Below are positions 1-5,163 of a stretch of 5,163 nucleotides of DNA, one piece after another (the stretch's first letter is position 1; each line of letters begins with the position of its first letter). The position numbers and the translations under genes were made by a program. Below the pieces are notes generated by a model, which worked only from the letters and a program-made list of their open reading frames with translations, did no database searches and was not told the DNA's origin. The DNA comes from Acidimicrobiaceae bacterium (GTDB taxonomy: Bacteria; Actinomycetota; Acidimicrobiia; Acidimicrobiales; Palsa-688): positions 3,557 through 8,719 of the forward strand of contig PMHU01000118.1 in NCBI GenBank assembly GCA_003156795.1. Direction: 5' to 3'.

Positions 1-908
1 TCTCCTTGCAGCGGGTACAAGCGTTCTATCCGTGCTCTCGACAAGCCGCTTCGGTGCTGCGGGGAAAAGGTTTCGGCGGTTCGATCCGTCCCCTACCACT
101 CGGCTACGACGAATCGCAGTACTCCAGCGGTCGTCAGTCGGTCCCGGGTAAACGATACCGGTTGGCGCTGGTCGGCAGGATGGTGCCCGAAAAGGGGATC
201 CTCGACGCGGTTCGCGTTCTCGCCGACCTACGCCGGAATCGAGGTTTGGACGCCTGCCTGGTCCTGGCCGGGGCTGGTCCCGCTCTCGCCGGCGGGATCC
301 GCTTGGCCGCTGAGCTGGAGGTCGAGCACGACGTGGAGGCTCGCACCTGGCTCGCGACCGAGGATCTGGCCGCGCTCTATAAGGAGACCGAGGTCTTGCT
401 GGCGCCGAGCCGGTCCACCTCGACGTGGGCCGAGCAGTTTGGGCGCAACATCCTGGAAGCGCAAGCGAGTGGCTGCGTCGTCGCCGGCTACGACTCGGGC
501 GCCATGGCCGAGGTCGGCGGGAAGGCCGCGCTTCTGGTGCCGGAAGGCGACGTCGCGGGCCTGGCTGATGTCGTGTCGAGCGCGCTCGGTGACGAAGCCG
601 GCTTCGAGGCGCTCCGGCAGGCCGGTCTCGCTCTCGCTCGCGACAGGACGTGGCGGCAAGTCGCGATCGAGCAGTTCGAGATGTACCAAGCCGCGACCGG
701 GCGGCTTCCGGTCCCGCTTCTATCGGGGTCGCCGCGGCGGTTGAGAGAGTCGTCGGTCGCCGAGTACGGACTTCCTGCCACGGCCCGGGGCCAACTACGA
801 CCGTTCGCCGTCCCTATCCTCCGGCGACCGAGCCCGGCATCAAGGGCTCTTGGCCGTGTCATGGACTTGGTGGGGGAAACAAGTGCGAAGCTCCAGCGGA
901 GGCACTGA
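1..908 (+). CDS. GT4-type (GT-B fold) glycosyltransferase, 5' end cut by window
   Basis: This is a probable retaining glycosyltransferase that moves a sugar from a nucleotide-sugar to a growing glycan on the cytoplasmic face of the membrane. The frame is open to the left edge, so the TTG at 6 (residue 1 here) is probably an internal leucine, and most of the N-terminal acceptor domain is missing. What is visible is the end of the N-domain and the linker (about 7-40, YPCSRQAASVL...PLGYD), then the nucleotide-sugar-binding Rossmann domain starting at LALVGRMVPEKG (53-64). It continues through LAGAGPAL (87-94) and the family's E-X7-E motif, E143...E151 in AEQFGRNILEA. Complete GT4 proteins usually have 350-400 residues, against about 300 here. 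A tail of about 65 residues (236-300), rich in Arg, Pro and Ser, extends past the usual end of the fold. It stops at TGA 906-908, 10 bp from the convergent glycosyltransferase. The family call is firm, but donor and acceptor sugars cannot be told from sequence. Confidence 0.88.
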   Translation, partial: SLQRVQAFYPCSRQAASVLRGKGFGGSIRPLPLGYDESQYSSGRQSVPGKRYRLALVGRMVPEKGILDAVRVLADLRRNRGLDACLVLAGAGPALAGGIRLAAELEVEHDVEARTWLATEDLAALYKETEVLLAPSRSTSTWAEQFGRNILEAQASGCVVAGYDSGAMAEVGGKAALLVPEGDVAGLADVVSSALGDEAGFEALRQAGLALARDRTWRQVAIEQFEMYQAATGRLPVPLLSGSPRRLRESSVAEYGLPATARGQLRPFAVPILRRPSPASRALGRVMDLVGETSAKLQRRH

Positions 909-918
909 AGCCGTCCCG

Positions 919-2073
919 TCACCGACCGTGGTCGATCACCTTCTGGTAGACGGCGTTCAACTCGCGCGCAGTGCGGTCCGGCGTGTACTTGGCCGCCGTG
1001 GCCCGGCCTCGGCTGGCGAGCGCACTTCGCAAGGAAGCATCGTCGTGCAGGCTGCGCATGGCGGTCGCCAGTGAGCGGACGTCACCGGGAGAGATCAGTA
1101 ACCCGTCGACGTTGTGCGTGACGATCTCGGACGGACCGCCAGCGTCTGCCGCGATGACAGGCACACCGGCCGCCATCCCCTCCACGACCACCTGACCGAA
1201 CGGCTCCGGGGTCAAAGAGCAGTGCACGAGCGCGTCGATCTCTGACAACTCCTTCCACACGTCGTCGCGGAAGCCACGGAACTTGACCCGATCCTCTACG
1301 CCCAGGCGCCCGACCTGAGCTCGTAGGGAGGCGGCGTAGTCGTCCTCACCGAACATCGCCGACCCGACGACCCAGGCCTCGCACTCGTCATCTGGAAACG
1401 CTCGTGCGAACGAATCGAGAAAGACGTCCTGCCCCTTCCACGAGGCCAACCGCCCGATGGTCCCGACCCGAAAAGGACGATCCTGGGTCCGGTGCCCGGG
1501 CCGAGCGTCGCCGACAGAGTCGTAGACAACCGTATTGGGTACCGAGGCACGTCCGATCCGGTCCGGAAGGGTCGCCAGGGTGGAGCGCGAGTTCGCTACG
1601 AGCGCCGACGGCAGGACGCGCGCCGCCACCCGCACCAGTCGGACGGCCGCGATCGGCAGATAGTCCGGTGCGATCCGGTCTCGGATATGCCATATGACCG
1701 GGATGCCCGCCAACCGGCCGGCGAGGCCGCCGTAGAGAGCGGCTTTCAGCGAGTTGGTGTGGATGAGATCCGGCCGGAGCTCACGAAGCCTTCTACGTAT
1801 GCGCTCGACGTAATGCGCCGACGCGGCCAAAGAGGTGGCTCCCAGCCCCACCGGGCGGACGGTGTCCTTCCTCATATCGCGCCCCGCCGCGGCCATGGGA
1901 ATCACTTCGACCGATATTCCGCCCTCCCGAAGCCGGTCGACGAGGGGTCCGTCCTCGCCCAGAATGACGTGGGGATCGATGACGTCTGCGAGCGACGGCA
2001 GCACTCGCGCCAGAGCGATTTCTGCGCCTGACAGCCTCGCCACGTGGTCGAGATAGACGACGCGGTAGGTCAC
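919..2073 (-). CDS. GT4-type glycosyltransferase, complete
   Basis: This is a full-length (384 aa) GT-B-fold glycosyltransferase, likely cytoplasmic or membrane-associated, adding a sugar during polysaccharide assembly. The N-domain opens with VVYLDHVARLSGAE (5-18); the SGAE stretch matches the usual GGAE-like loop of the family. It continues through DLIHTNSLKAALYG (102-115) and WHIRDRI (128-134). The linker is SALVANSRST (156-165). The donor-binding domain carries VGTIGRLASWKGQD (203-216), RVKFRGFRDDV (262-272) and the E-X7-E motif, E290...E298 in PEPFGQVVVEGM, followed by GVPVIAADAGG (303-313). The start is a GTG whose first four bases overlap the TGA of the upstream kinase gene (GTGA), with only a weak AGG 8 nt upstream, so translational coupling is likely. 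It converges on the neighbouring glycosyltransferase with a 10-bp gap. The two proteins share the fold but differ in detail, so they probably add different sugars. Sugar specificity is not visible. Confidence 0.93.
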   Translation of the reverse strand: MTYRVVYLDHVARLSGAEIALARVLPSLADVIDPHVILGEDGPLVDRLREGGISVEVIPMAAAGRDMRKDTVRPVGLGATSLAASAHYVERIRRRLRELRPDLIHTNSLKAALYGGLAGRLAGIPVIWHIRDRIAPDYLPIAAVRLVRVAARVLPSALVANSRSTLATLPDRIGRASVPNTVVYDSVGDARPGHRTQDRPFRVGTIGRLASWKGQDVFLDSFARAFPDDECEAWVVGSAMFGEDDYAASLRAQVGRLGVEDRVKFRGFRDDVWKELSEIDALVHCSLTPEPFGQVVVEGMAAGVPVIAADAGGPSEIVTHNVDGLLISPGDVRSLATAMRSLHDDASLRSALASRGRATAAKYTPDRTARELNAVYQKVIDHGR

Positions 2074-2840
2074 GACGACAGCCTGGTGAGGAGGAGGGCA
2101 GCCGAATCGTCAGCGTCGCCACGGGTCCCGACCAGAGCCGGGACGCCTTCTGTCGCACGCTCGAGCGCGGCGAGAGCGGCCCGGGGCCGGGTCCGCGCCG
2201 CGACAGTGTTGTCCAGCAGTCGCAGCACCGTCTGGGCCCGAGTCAGGGATTCTGGACGCCACCCCGCAGCTACGTCGTACTGCAGGAAGGCGACGAGCCC
2301 GACTCTGGCTGGGCCGCGACCCGACATTCCGCCCATCTCTTCGGCCGTGACCGGTCTGGTCGAGGACCCGTCGTCTGGTCTGAGCGCGAGCGGTCTCGGG
2401 TAAGGCCGGACCAGACCGTGCCGATCGAGGACCGCGTACTCGTCCGAGAAGTAGGCGGCCCCGGCTCTTACCAAAGCGGCCGTCAGGCTGGACTTTCCGC
2501 TCATCGTTCGACCCGGGATGACGATGGCCCGCCCGTCGACCGCCACGCACCCGGCGTGCACGAACACGCGATCCCGAGCACGCTCCGCGATCCATAGCTC
2601 GAGGTCGGACAACACCGCTTCAGTCGCAGCCACCACGTCCGACCACAGCGATAACCGGTCGCCCTCGGCGACGGCAGCCCAGTCGCGCCCCGAGCTCTTG
2701 CGCACGGACCAGCTCCGCTCCGCGGGGCCGACCGCGGTGCGGTACGCCGCTGGGAGCCGCTGGCGTGCCGCACCGAGCGCAGCTTCGGGCCCGGCCAGCG
2801 ACACCGTGCGGCCGAACGCGCGCAAGACCAGGGTCGGCAT
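2070..2840 (-). CDS. HPr kinase-like (HprK-related) P-loop kinase
   Basis: This 256-aa protein resembles the C-terminal catalytic domain of HPr(Ser) kinase/phosphorylase, which uses a nucleotide to phosphorylate a serine. Residues 1-90 are an uncharacterised N-terminal part. The core starts at VFVHAGCVAVDG (92-103), equivalent to the HA(S) motif of HprK. The Walker A loop follows, PGRTMSGKSSL (109-119), with K116 and S117. The acidic pair D133-E134 in YFSDEYAVLD takes the place of the HprK catalytic Asp region. RPYPRPLALR (145-154) is typical of HprK-like proteins outside sugar transport. The C-terminal signature of true HprK is not evident and no HPr gene lies nearby, so classical carbon-catabolite control is unlikely. 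Such kinases occur in lasso-peptide and exopolysaccharide loci. The ATG at 2840 was chosen because GAGG lies 8 nt upstream and the conserved sequence begins soon after it. Starts further upstream would run into the divergent phosphatase gene. It overlaps the downstream glycosyltransferase by 4 bp. The substrate is unknown. Confidence 0.82.
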   Translation of the reverse strand: MPTLVLRAFGRTVSLAGPEAALGAARQRLPAAYRTAVGPAERSWSVRKSSGRDWAAVAEGDRLSLWSDVVAATEAVLSDLELWIAERARDRVFVHAGCVAVDGRAIVIPGRTMSGKSSLTAALVRAGAAYFSDEYAVLDRHGLVRPYPRPLALRPDDGSSTRPVTAEEMGGMSGRGPARVGLVAFLQYDVAAGWRPESLTRAQTVLRLLDNTVAARTRPRAALAALERATEGVPALVGTRGDADDSAALLLTRLSS

Positions 2841-2848
2841 GAGATCAA

Positions 2849-2852
2849 CCTC
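2849..2852 (-). promoter_or_regulatory. Ribosome binding site of the HprK-like gene
   Basis: Read on the minus strand, GAGG lies 8 nt before the ATG at 2838-2840. This is the clearest Shine-Dalgarno match in the window, and it decides the start: the 49 codons upstream in the same frame show no family-like sequence. Confidence 0.55.
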
Positions 2853-2912
2853 GACGGCGATTCGGGCCGGCCGCGTGGTTCGGGTCGAGCGTGAGGCGCG
2901 CCCGGCGGCTCC

Positions 2913-2918
2913 TAGAGT
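2913..2918 (+). promoter_or_regulatory. Candidate -10 element for the phosphatase gene (possible leaderless mRNA)
   Basis: TAGAGT fits the TANNNT -10 consensus and lies 8 nt before the ATG at 2927. Transcription would then begin at or within a base or two of the A of ATG, giving a leaderless mRNA, which is common in actinomycetes. The absence of a Shine-Dalgarno sequence before this ATG agrees with that. No good -35 box was seen. The match is short and could be chance. Confidence 0.33.
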
Positions 2919-2926
2919 CCAACCTG

Positions 2927-3535
2927 ATGGCCGTCGAAGGTGTATTCGAGATTCTGTTCGTTTGTACGGGCAACATCTGCAGATCACCCATGGCCGAGCG
3001 CCTCGGCCACGATCGACTTCGCCGAGTGCTCGGTCACGAATCCGCCTCGTTCCACGTCGCCAGCGCCGGTACCGCGGCCATCGTGGGCGAGCCGATACAA
3101 GAACACGCCGCCGCCCTCCTGCGCGATTGCGGCATCGACCCGGGGGACTTCCACGCCCGCCAACTGAGCGAACGACTCGTGGTCTCGGCCGACCTGGTGC
3201 TGACCATGACCCGCGAGCATCGCGCAGAGATCGCCATGGTCGTTCCCGACGCCCTGCCGCGACTCTTTACGATCCGCGAGTTCGCCCGCCTGATACCCGT
3301 CGCGGCGGCTGAGATCGAACTCGGCCCGGCTGCTTTCGGTCGAGCCATGTCTCTCGTGCCGGCTGTTTCGGCGCGACGCGCCATTATCCGCCCCGGTAGA
3401 CCTAGCGACGATGACGTCGGCGACCCGTTTGGTGGACCGGCTTCTGGCTACAGGCGACCTTTCGAGGTCATAGAAGCGGCGGTCGAGAGGATCGTGGCAG
3501 CGATCGCCGGTCCAGCTCGAGTTCTGGCCGACTGA
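2927..3535 (+). CDS. Low-molecular-weight protein-tyrosine phosphatase
   Basis: This 202-aa cytoplasmic phosphatase hydrolyses phosphotyrosine. In polysaccharide loci such enzymes dephosphorylate the tyrosine autokinase that governs chain polymerisation and export. The signature P-loop, CX5RS, is near the N-terminus: FVCTGNICRSPMAERL (11-26) has nucleophile C13 and phosphate-binding R19. Typical family sequence follows: SAGTAA (46-51), FHARQLSE (75-82), and SADLVLTMTREHR (87-99). FTIREFARL (114-122) is a version often seen in actinobacterial members. The general-acid Asp is D166 in VGDPFGG (164-170), with Phe where many homologues have the Tyr of DPY. At 202 aa it is longer than the roughly 150-aa classical enzymes, mainly between the FTIREFARL block and the acid loop and in the C-terminal helix. 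The ATG at 2927 is preferred because it gives the normal short lead into the P-loop; a GTG at 2891 would add 12 basic residues. It stands alone on the plus strand between minus-strand units, with no cognate kinase in view. Confidence 0.93.
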   Translation: MAVEGVFEILFVCTGNICRSPMAERLGHDRLRRVLGHESASFHVASAGTAAIVGEPIQEHAAALLRDCGIDPGDFHARQLSERLVVSADLVLTMTREHRAEIAMVVPDALPRLFTIREFARLIPVAAAEIELGPAAFGRAMSLVPAVSARRAIIRPGRPSDDDVGDPFGGPASGYRRPFEVIEAAVERIVAAIAGPARVLAD

Positions 3536-3548
3536 GTTCTGGCCAACT
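3519..3548 (+). repeat. 15-bp tandem duplication across the phosphatase stop codon
   Basis: The unit GAGTTCTGGCCRACT occurs twice in direct succession (3519-3533 and 3534-3548) with one mismatch (G against A). Because the period is 15, the second copy stays in frame: the gene ends VLAD-stop and the duplicate reads VLAN-stop, giving a second in-frame TGA at 3548-3550. It looks like a recent slippage or duplication event at the 3' end of the gene. Confidence 0.85.
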
Positions 3549-3570
3549 GAGGACGGGCCCAAGGCTTCCA

Positions 3571-3587
3571 CCCGGGCCGCGCCCGGG
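3571..3587. terminator. GC-rich hairpin between convergent genes, possible bidirectional terminator
   Basis: A perfect 7-bp inverted repeat (CCCGGGC, loop CGC, GCCCGGG) lies between the convergent phosphatase and nucleotidyltransferase genes. Weaker outer pairing is possible between GAGGA at 3549-3553 and TCCTC at 3593-3597. There is no T-tract on either strand, so it is not a classical intrinsic terminator, but U-less hairpins are common at gene ends in high-GC bacteria. The position suits termination in both directions. Confidence 0.5.
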
Positions 3588-3600
3588 GAGCATCCTCGGG

Positions 3601-4743
3601 TCACCGGTCCGGCCGCCGGCGAGCCCGCAGTCGGCTGCGCCAGGGATGGTTCCGATCGCTGATGACGTATCGGATGACATCGGTCCAGACGAGCCGGGCG
3701 AGCGTGGAGACGCTCCTGGCAGTGCTGTCCCGGGTGGCCCGGACCAGGACTTGACCGTGAAAGCTGCGACCGTAGCTCTCCGCCGTGGGACGCCACCGCT
3801 CGAACAGCCGCAAGAGCAAGGCCCACGAGGCTCCTCGGCGACGTAGGGCCCGCAACACATCCAGGGGCACGGGCGTACCGAGCACCATCGCAGCCCGGTC
3901 GAGCATGATGGCGACCACCAGCGCCGTTCGAGCCTCGTGGGCCCGACGCAGCAGCTCGGGCCAGGAAAGCTGATCTAAACGGACCAGCGCGTCGAGGTCG
4001 GCGAGCCACACCAGCCGATCACCACCGGAGATGACAGCGTGGAGCGCCACGTGAATCAGCGTGTCTTCGGGGTCCAGAACTGGAACCTCTCGGTCGACGA
4101 TGCGCGCCGTGGTGGCCCGGTCGAGGAGGGACTCGACGGGCAAACAGAAGTCGCGTCGAACATCGGCGTGATGCACCAGGTCGGCGTGAAGGTCGAGCGC
4201 CACCCCGCTAGGCAGACCGAGCGTCAACTCCCCGATCCCGTCCGGCCTCGGCCACCGAACCTCTTCGAGGCGCCGGGCGCCGTGGCCCTCCAGGACTATA
4301 ATGGCGTCGCGCATTTGAGCCGGGGCGACCAGAACGTCAAGATCGACGAACTCGCGGTCGGCGTCGTCGTATGCGACTGCGACGGCCGGACCCTTCAGCA
4401 CCGCGTGTCGCACGTGGGCCCGCCGCAACCATTCGGAGACCTCACCGGCTGACACCGAGATCCGCAGCGCGCTGGCACGGCGCCGTCGGGCCAGGGTGGC
4501 CAGGGCCGCACCTTCGACGCTCCCCAGATCACCTCGCTCGTAGGAGCGGTACAAGGCGATGACGATCCCATGGTGATCGGCCGCTTGCGTCAGCTTCCGG
4601 GTCGCTTCCGACCCTTTGGCTGGACGCTGTGAGACACCCCGCAGGGCGGCTATGAGCGGTCGTTGCCGTTTGCGGCCGACGAGGCGGTCGCTTCGCCCGC
4701 GTCGAGTCGAAGCGGCGAGGCGGGGCGTCGGCGAGACGGTCAT
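3601..4743 (-). CDS. Nucleotidyltransferase family protein (NTP_transf_5-like)
   Basis: This 380-aa protein matches the pattern of uncharacterised nucleotidyltransferases (NTP_transf_5, PF14907, recognised by motif and not by a search). Residues 1-50 are strongly basic and not conserved-looking. A helical region follows (51-110). The nucleotidyltransferase core begins at HAVLKGPAVAVAY (113-125), with the family's LKG. The metal-binding DxD comes next, D134 and D136 in EFVDLDVLV, and a likely third acid is D184 in VALDLHADL. The C-terminal half shows the usual PEDTLIHVALHAV (225-237) and RLVWLADLDALV (243-254). Such proteins presumably transfer a nucleotide or related group; the substrate is unknown for most. 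Members occur in lasso-peptide and exopolysaccharide clusters, often with HprK-like kinases, as here. The ATG at 4743 sits 24 bp after the glycine-rich gene, with only a poor GAG-rich ribosome site, so a start further into the basic N-terminus remains possible. It converges on the phosphatase gene. Confidence 0.83.
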   Translation of the reverse strand: MTVSPTPRLAASTRRGRSDRLVGRKRQRPLIAALRGVSQRPAKGSEATRKLTQAADHHGIVIALYRSYERGDLGSVEGAALATLARRRRASALRISVSAGEVSEWLRRAHVRHAVLKGPAVAVAYDDADREFVDLDVLVAPAQMRDAIIVLEGHGARRLEEVRWPRPDGIGELTLGLPSGVALDLHADLVHHADVRRDFCLPVESLLDRATTARIVDREVPVLDPEDTLIHVALHAVISGGDRLVWLADLDALVRLDQLSWPELLRRAHEARTALVVAIMLDRAAMVLGTPVPLDVLRALRRRGASWALLLRLFERWRPTAESYGRSFHGQVLVRATRDSTARSVSTLARLVWTDVIRYVISDRNHPWRSRLRARRRPDR

Positions 4744-4767
4744 GCTGCTCGTCTCGATGGCTGGACC

Positions 4768-5163
4768 CTAAGAGCCGCTGATCCCGATACCCATGAATGT
4801 CGCCGAACCTCCGGTGCCGCCCGTGCCCGCGGCCCCTGTCCCTCCAACGCCCCCCGTCGCAGGTGAGGAACTGGCGGTGGCCAAGGTAACGGTGATGGTT
4901 GCGGTCCCATAGGTGTAGTTGGACCCCGCCCCAGCGGCTCCGGCCGGATTCAACGCGGCCGATCCGCCGCCGCCGCCACCTCCCGCCGCGCCACCTCCGC
5001 CGCCACCTCCGCCGTTGTCGGAGCTGGCATTACCTCCGCCGGCGCCACCGGCACCGCCGTTGTTGTTGGCGGCCGAATAGACCGCGCCGGCGGTACCGCT
5101 CCCGTCCGAAGCGCTGACCCCTGCGGTTCCGCCCGTGCTGCCAGCCACACCACTGGCCGTCGT
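4768..5163 (-). CDS. Glycine-rich low-complexity protein, C-terminal part (5' end beyond window)
   Basis: The frame is open to the right edge; the GTG at 5148 is most likely an internal valine, so only the last 131 residues are seen. About 36% are glycine, with Ala, Ser, Thr and Asn making up much of the rest. Two polyglycine runs (8 residues coded at 4990-5013 and 7 at 4963-4983) precede a short beta-like stretch, SNYTYGTATITVTLA (coded at about 4879-4923). A second Gly/Thr-rich section ends in FMGIGISGS before TAG. There is almost no charge, no Cys, no LPXTG sorting signal and no C-terminal membrane helix. This composition is typical of secreted, surface or phage-fibre-like glycine-rich proteins, but no named family is recognised and the N-terminus that would show a signal peptide is missing. 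The gene lies 24 bp upstream of the nucleotidyltransferase on the same strand, so cotranscription is likely. The reading frame is supported by coherent Gly/Thr composition; the other frames give Arg-rich or Pro-rich shadows. Confidence 0.7.
   Translation of the reverse strand, partial: TTASGVAGSTGGTAGVSASDGSGTAGAVYSAANNNGGAGGAGGGNASSDNGGGGGGGGAAGGGGGGGSAALNPAGAAGAGSNYTYGTATITVTLATASSSPATGGVGGTGAAGTGGTGGSATFMGIGISGS
4990..5013. repeat. 12-bp perfect tandem repeat coding polyglycine
   Basis: GCCACCTCCGCC (plus strand) occurs twice in succession, coding eight glycines on the minus strand as GGC GGA GGT GGC twice. A 9-bp partial copy lies at 4975-4983 inside the second polyglycine run. The array is a likely site of slippage and length variation within the glycine-rich gene. 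Confidence 0.8.

Larger units (their letters stand above)
2841..2926. promoter_or_regulatory. Divergent intergenic region
   Basis: These 86 bp separate the start of the minus-strand kinase/glycosyltransferase unit from the start of the plus-strand phosphatase gene, so both promoters are expected here or just inside the neighbouring genes. A TANNNT -10 candidate faces the phosphatase (see separate entry). No convincing -35/-10 pair was recognised for the minus strand, and no clear operator inverted repeat was seen beyond a short GGCCGGCC palindrome at 2865-2872, which is unremarkable in DNA this GC-rich. Confidence 0.5.

Noticed and set aside
228..689. Minus-strand open frame antisense to the first glycosyltransferase
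   Set aside because: It mirrors the codons of a gene with a clear GT4 motif set and has no recognisable features of its own.
2070..2840. Bona fide HPr kinase/phosphorylase (hprK) of carbon-catabolite control
   Set aside because: The protein is 256 aa, the N-terminal domain differs, the C-terminal HprK signature is not evident, and there is no HPr gene nearby.
2841..2987. Upstream extension of the HprK-like gene to a start at 2987
   Set aside because: It would overlap the P-loop coding part of the divergent phosphatase. The added 49 residues are low-quality sequence, and a ribosome site supports the start at 2840.
2518..3312. Plus-strand open frame (264 codons) crossing the divergent region
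   Set aside because: It is antisense to the HprK-like gene and out of frame with the phosphatase; the translation is Arg/Thr/Ala-rich and looks like a shadow.
2984..4009. Long minus-strand open frame (341 codons) antisense to the phosphatase gene and overlapping the nucleotidyltransferase gene in another frame
   Set aside because: Composition is Arg/Gly/Ser-rich with no recognisable domain, and it overlaps two genes with clear catalytic motifs. Long empty frames are expected in high-GC DNA.
4963..5013. GC-rich repeats as a possible CRISPR array or replication origin
   Set aside because: The repeats are 12 bp and contiguous without spacers, and they encode polyglycine in frame; there are no DnaA boxes or AT-rich region.
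4899..5117. Plus-strand Arg/His-rich open frame opposite the glycine-rich gene
   Set aside because: It is the antisense reading of GGN repeats, which yields Arg/Pro-rich sequence mechanically; no independent support.

Overview
The window is GC-rich, tightly packed DNA with strong G/C preference at third codon positions, GTG and TTG start candidates, and few Shine-Dalgarno sites. The gene families and style fit a high-GC actinomycete-like bacterium (Actinomycetota). That placement is inferred from protein character and cannot be proven from this window. It looks like part of a surface-polysaccharide (exopolysaccharide/capsule) or related secondary-metabolite locus.

Layout from left to right: (1) the 3' part of a GT4-type glycosyltransferase on the + strand (1-908), cut by the left edge. 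(2) A complete GT4-type glycosyltransferase on the - strand (919-2073), ending 10 bp from the first. (3) An HPr-kinase-like P-loop kinase on the - strand (2070-2840), directly upstream of (2) and overlapping it by 4 bp, so the two form one transcription unit read 3 then 2. (4) A low-molecular-weight protein-tyrosine phosphatase on the + strand (2927-3535), divergent from (3) across an 86-bp spacer. (5) A nucleotidyltransferase of the NTP_transf_5 type on the - strand (3601-4743), convergent with (4) across a 65-bp spacer that holds a duplicated stop-codon segment and a GC hairpin. (6) The C-terminal part of a glycine-rich, low-complexity protein on the - strand (4768 to the right edge), 24 bp upstream of (5) and probably cotranscribed with it. 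No stretch longer than about 90 bp lacks a gene.

Working together: two GT-B glycosyltransferases would extend a glycan on a lipid carrier. The tyrosine phosphatase is the usual partner of a tyrosine autokinase that controls chain assembly in such loci, but no kinase of that type lies in the window. The HprK-like kinase and the NTP_transf_5 protein are a pair known both from lasso-peptide (RiPP) clusters and from exopolysaccharide clusters. Their substrates here are unknown. The neighbouring glycine-rich protein is the only protein in the window that looks like a structural or surface product. No tRNA, rRNA, insertion sequence or CRISPR array was seen.
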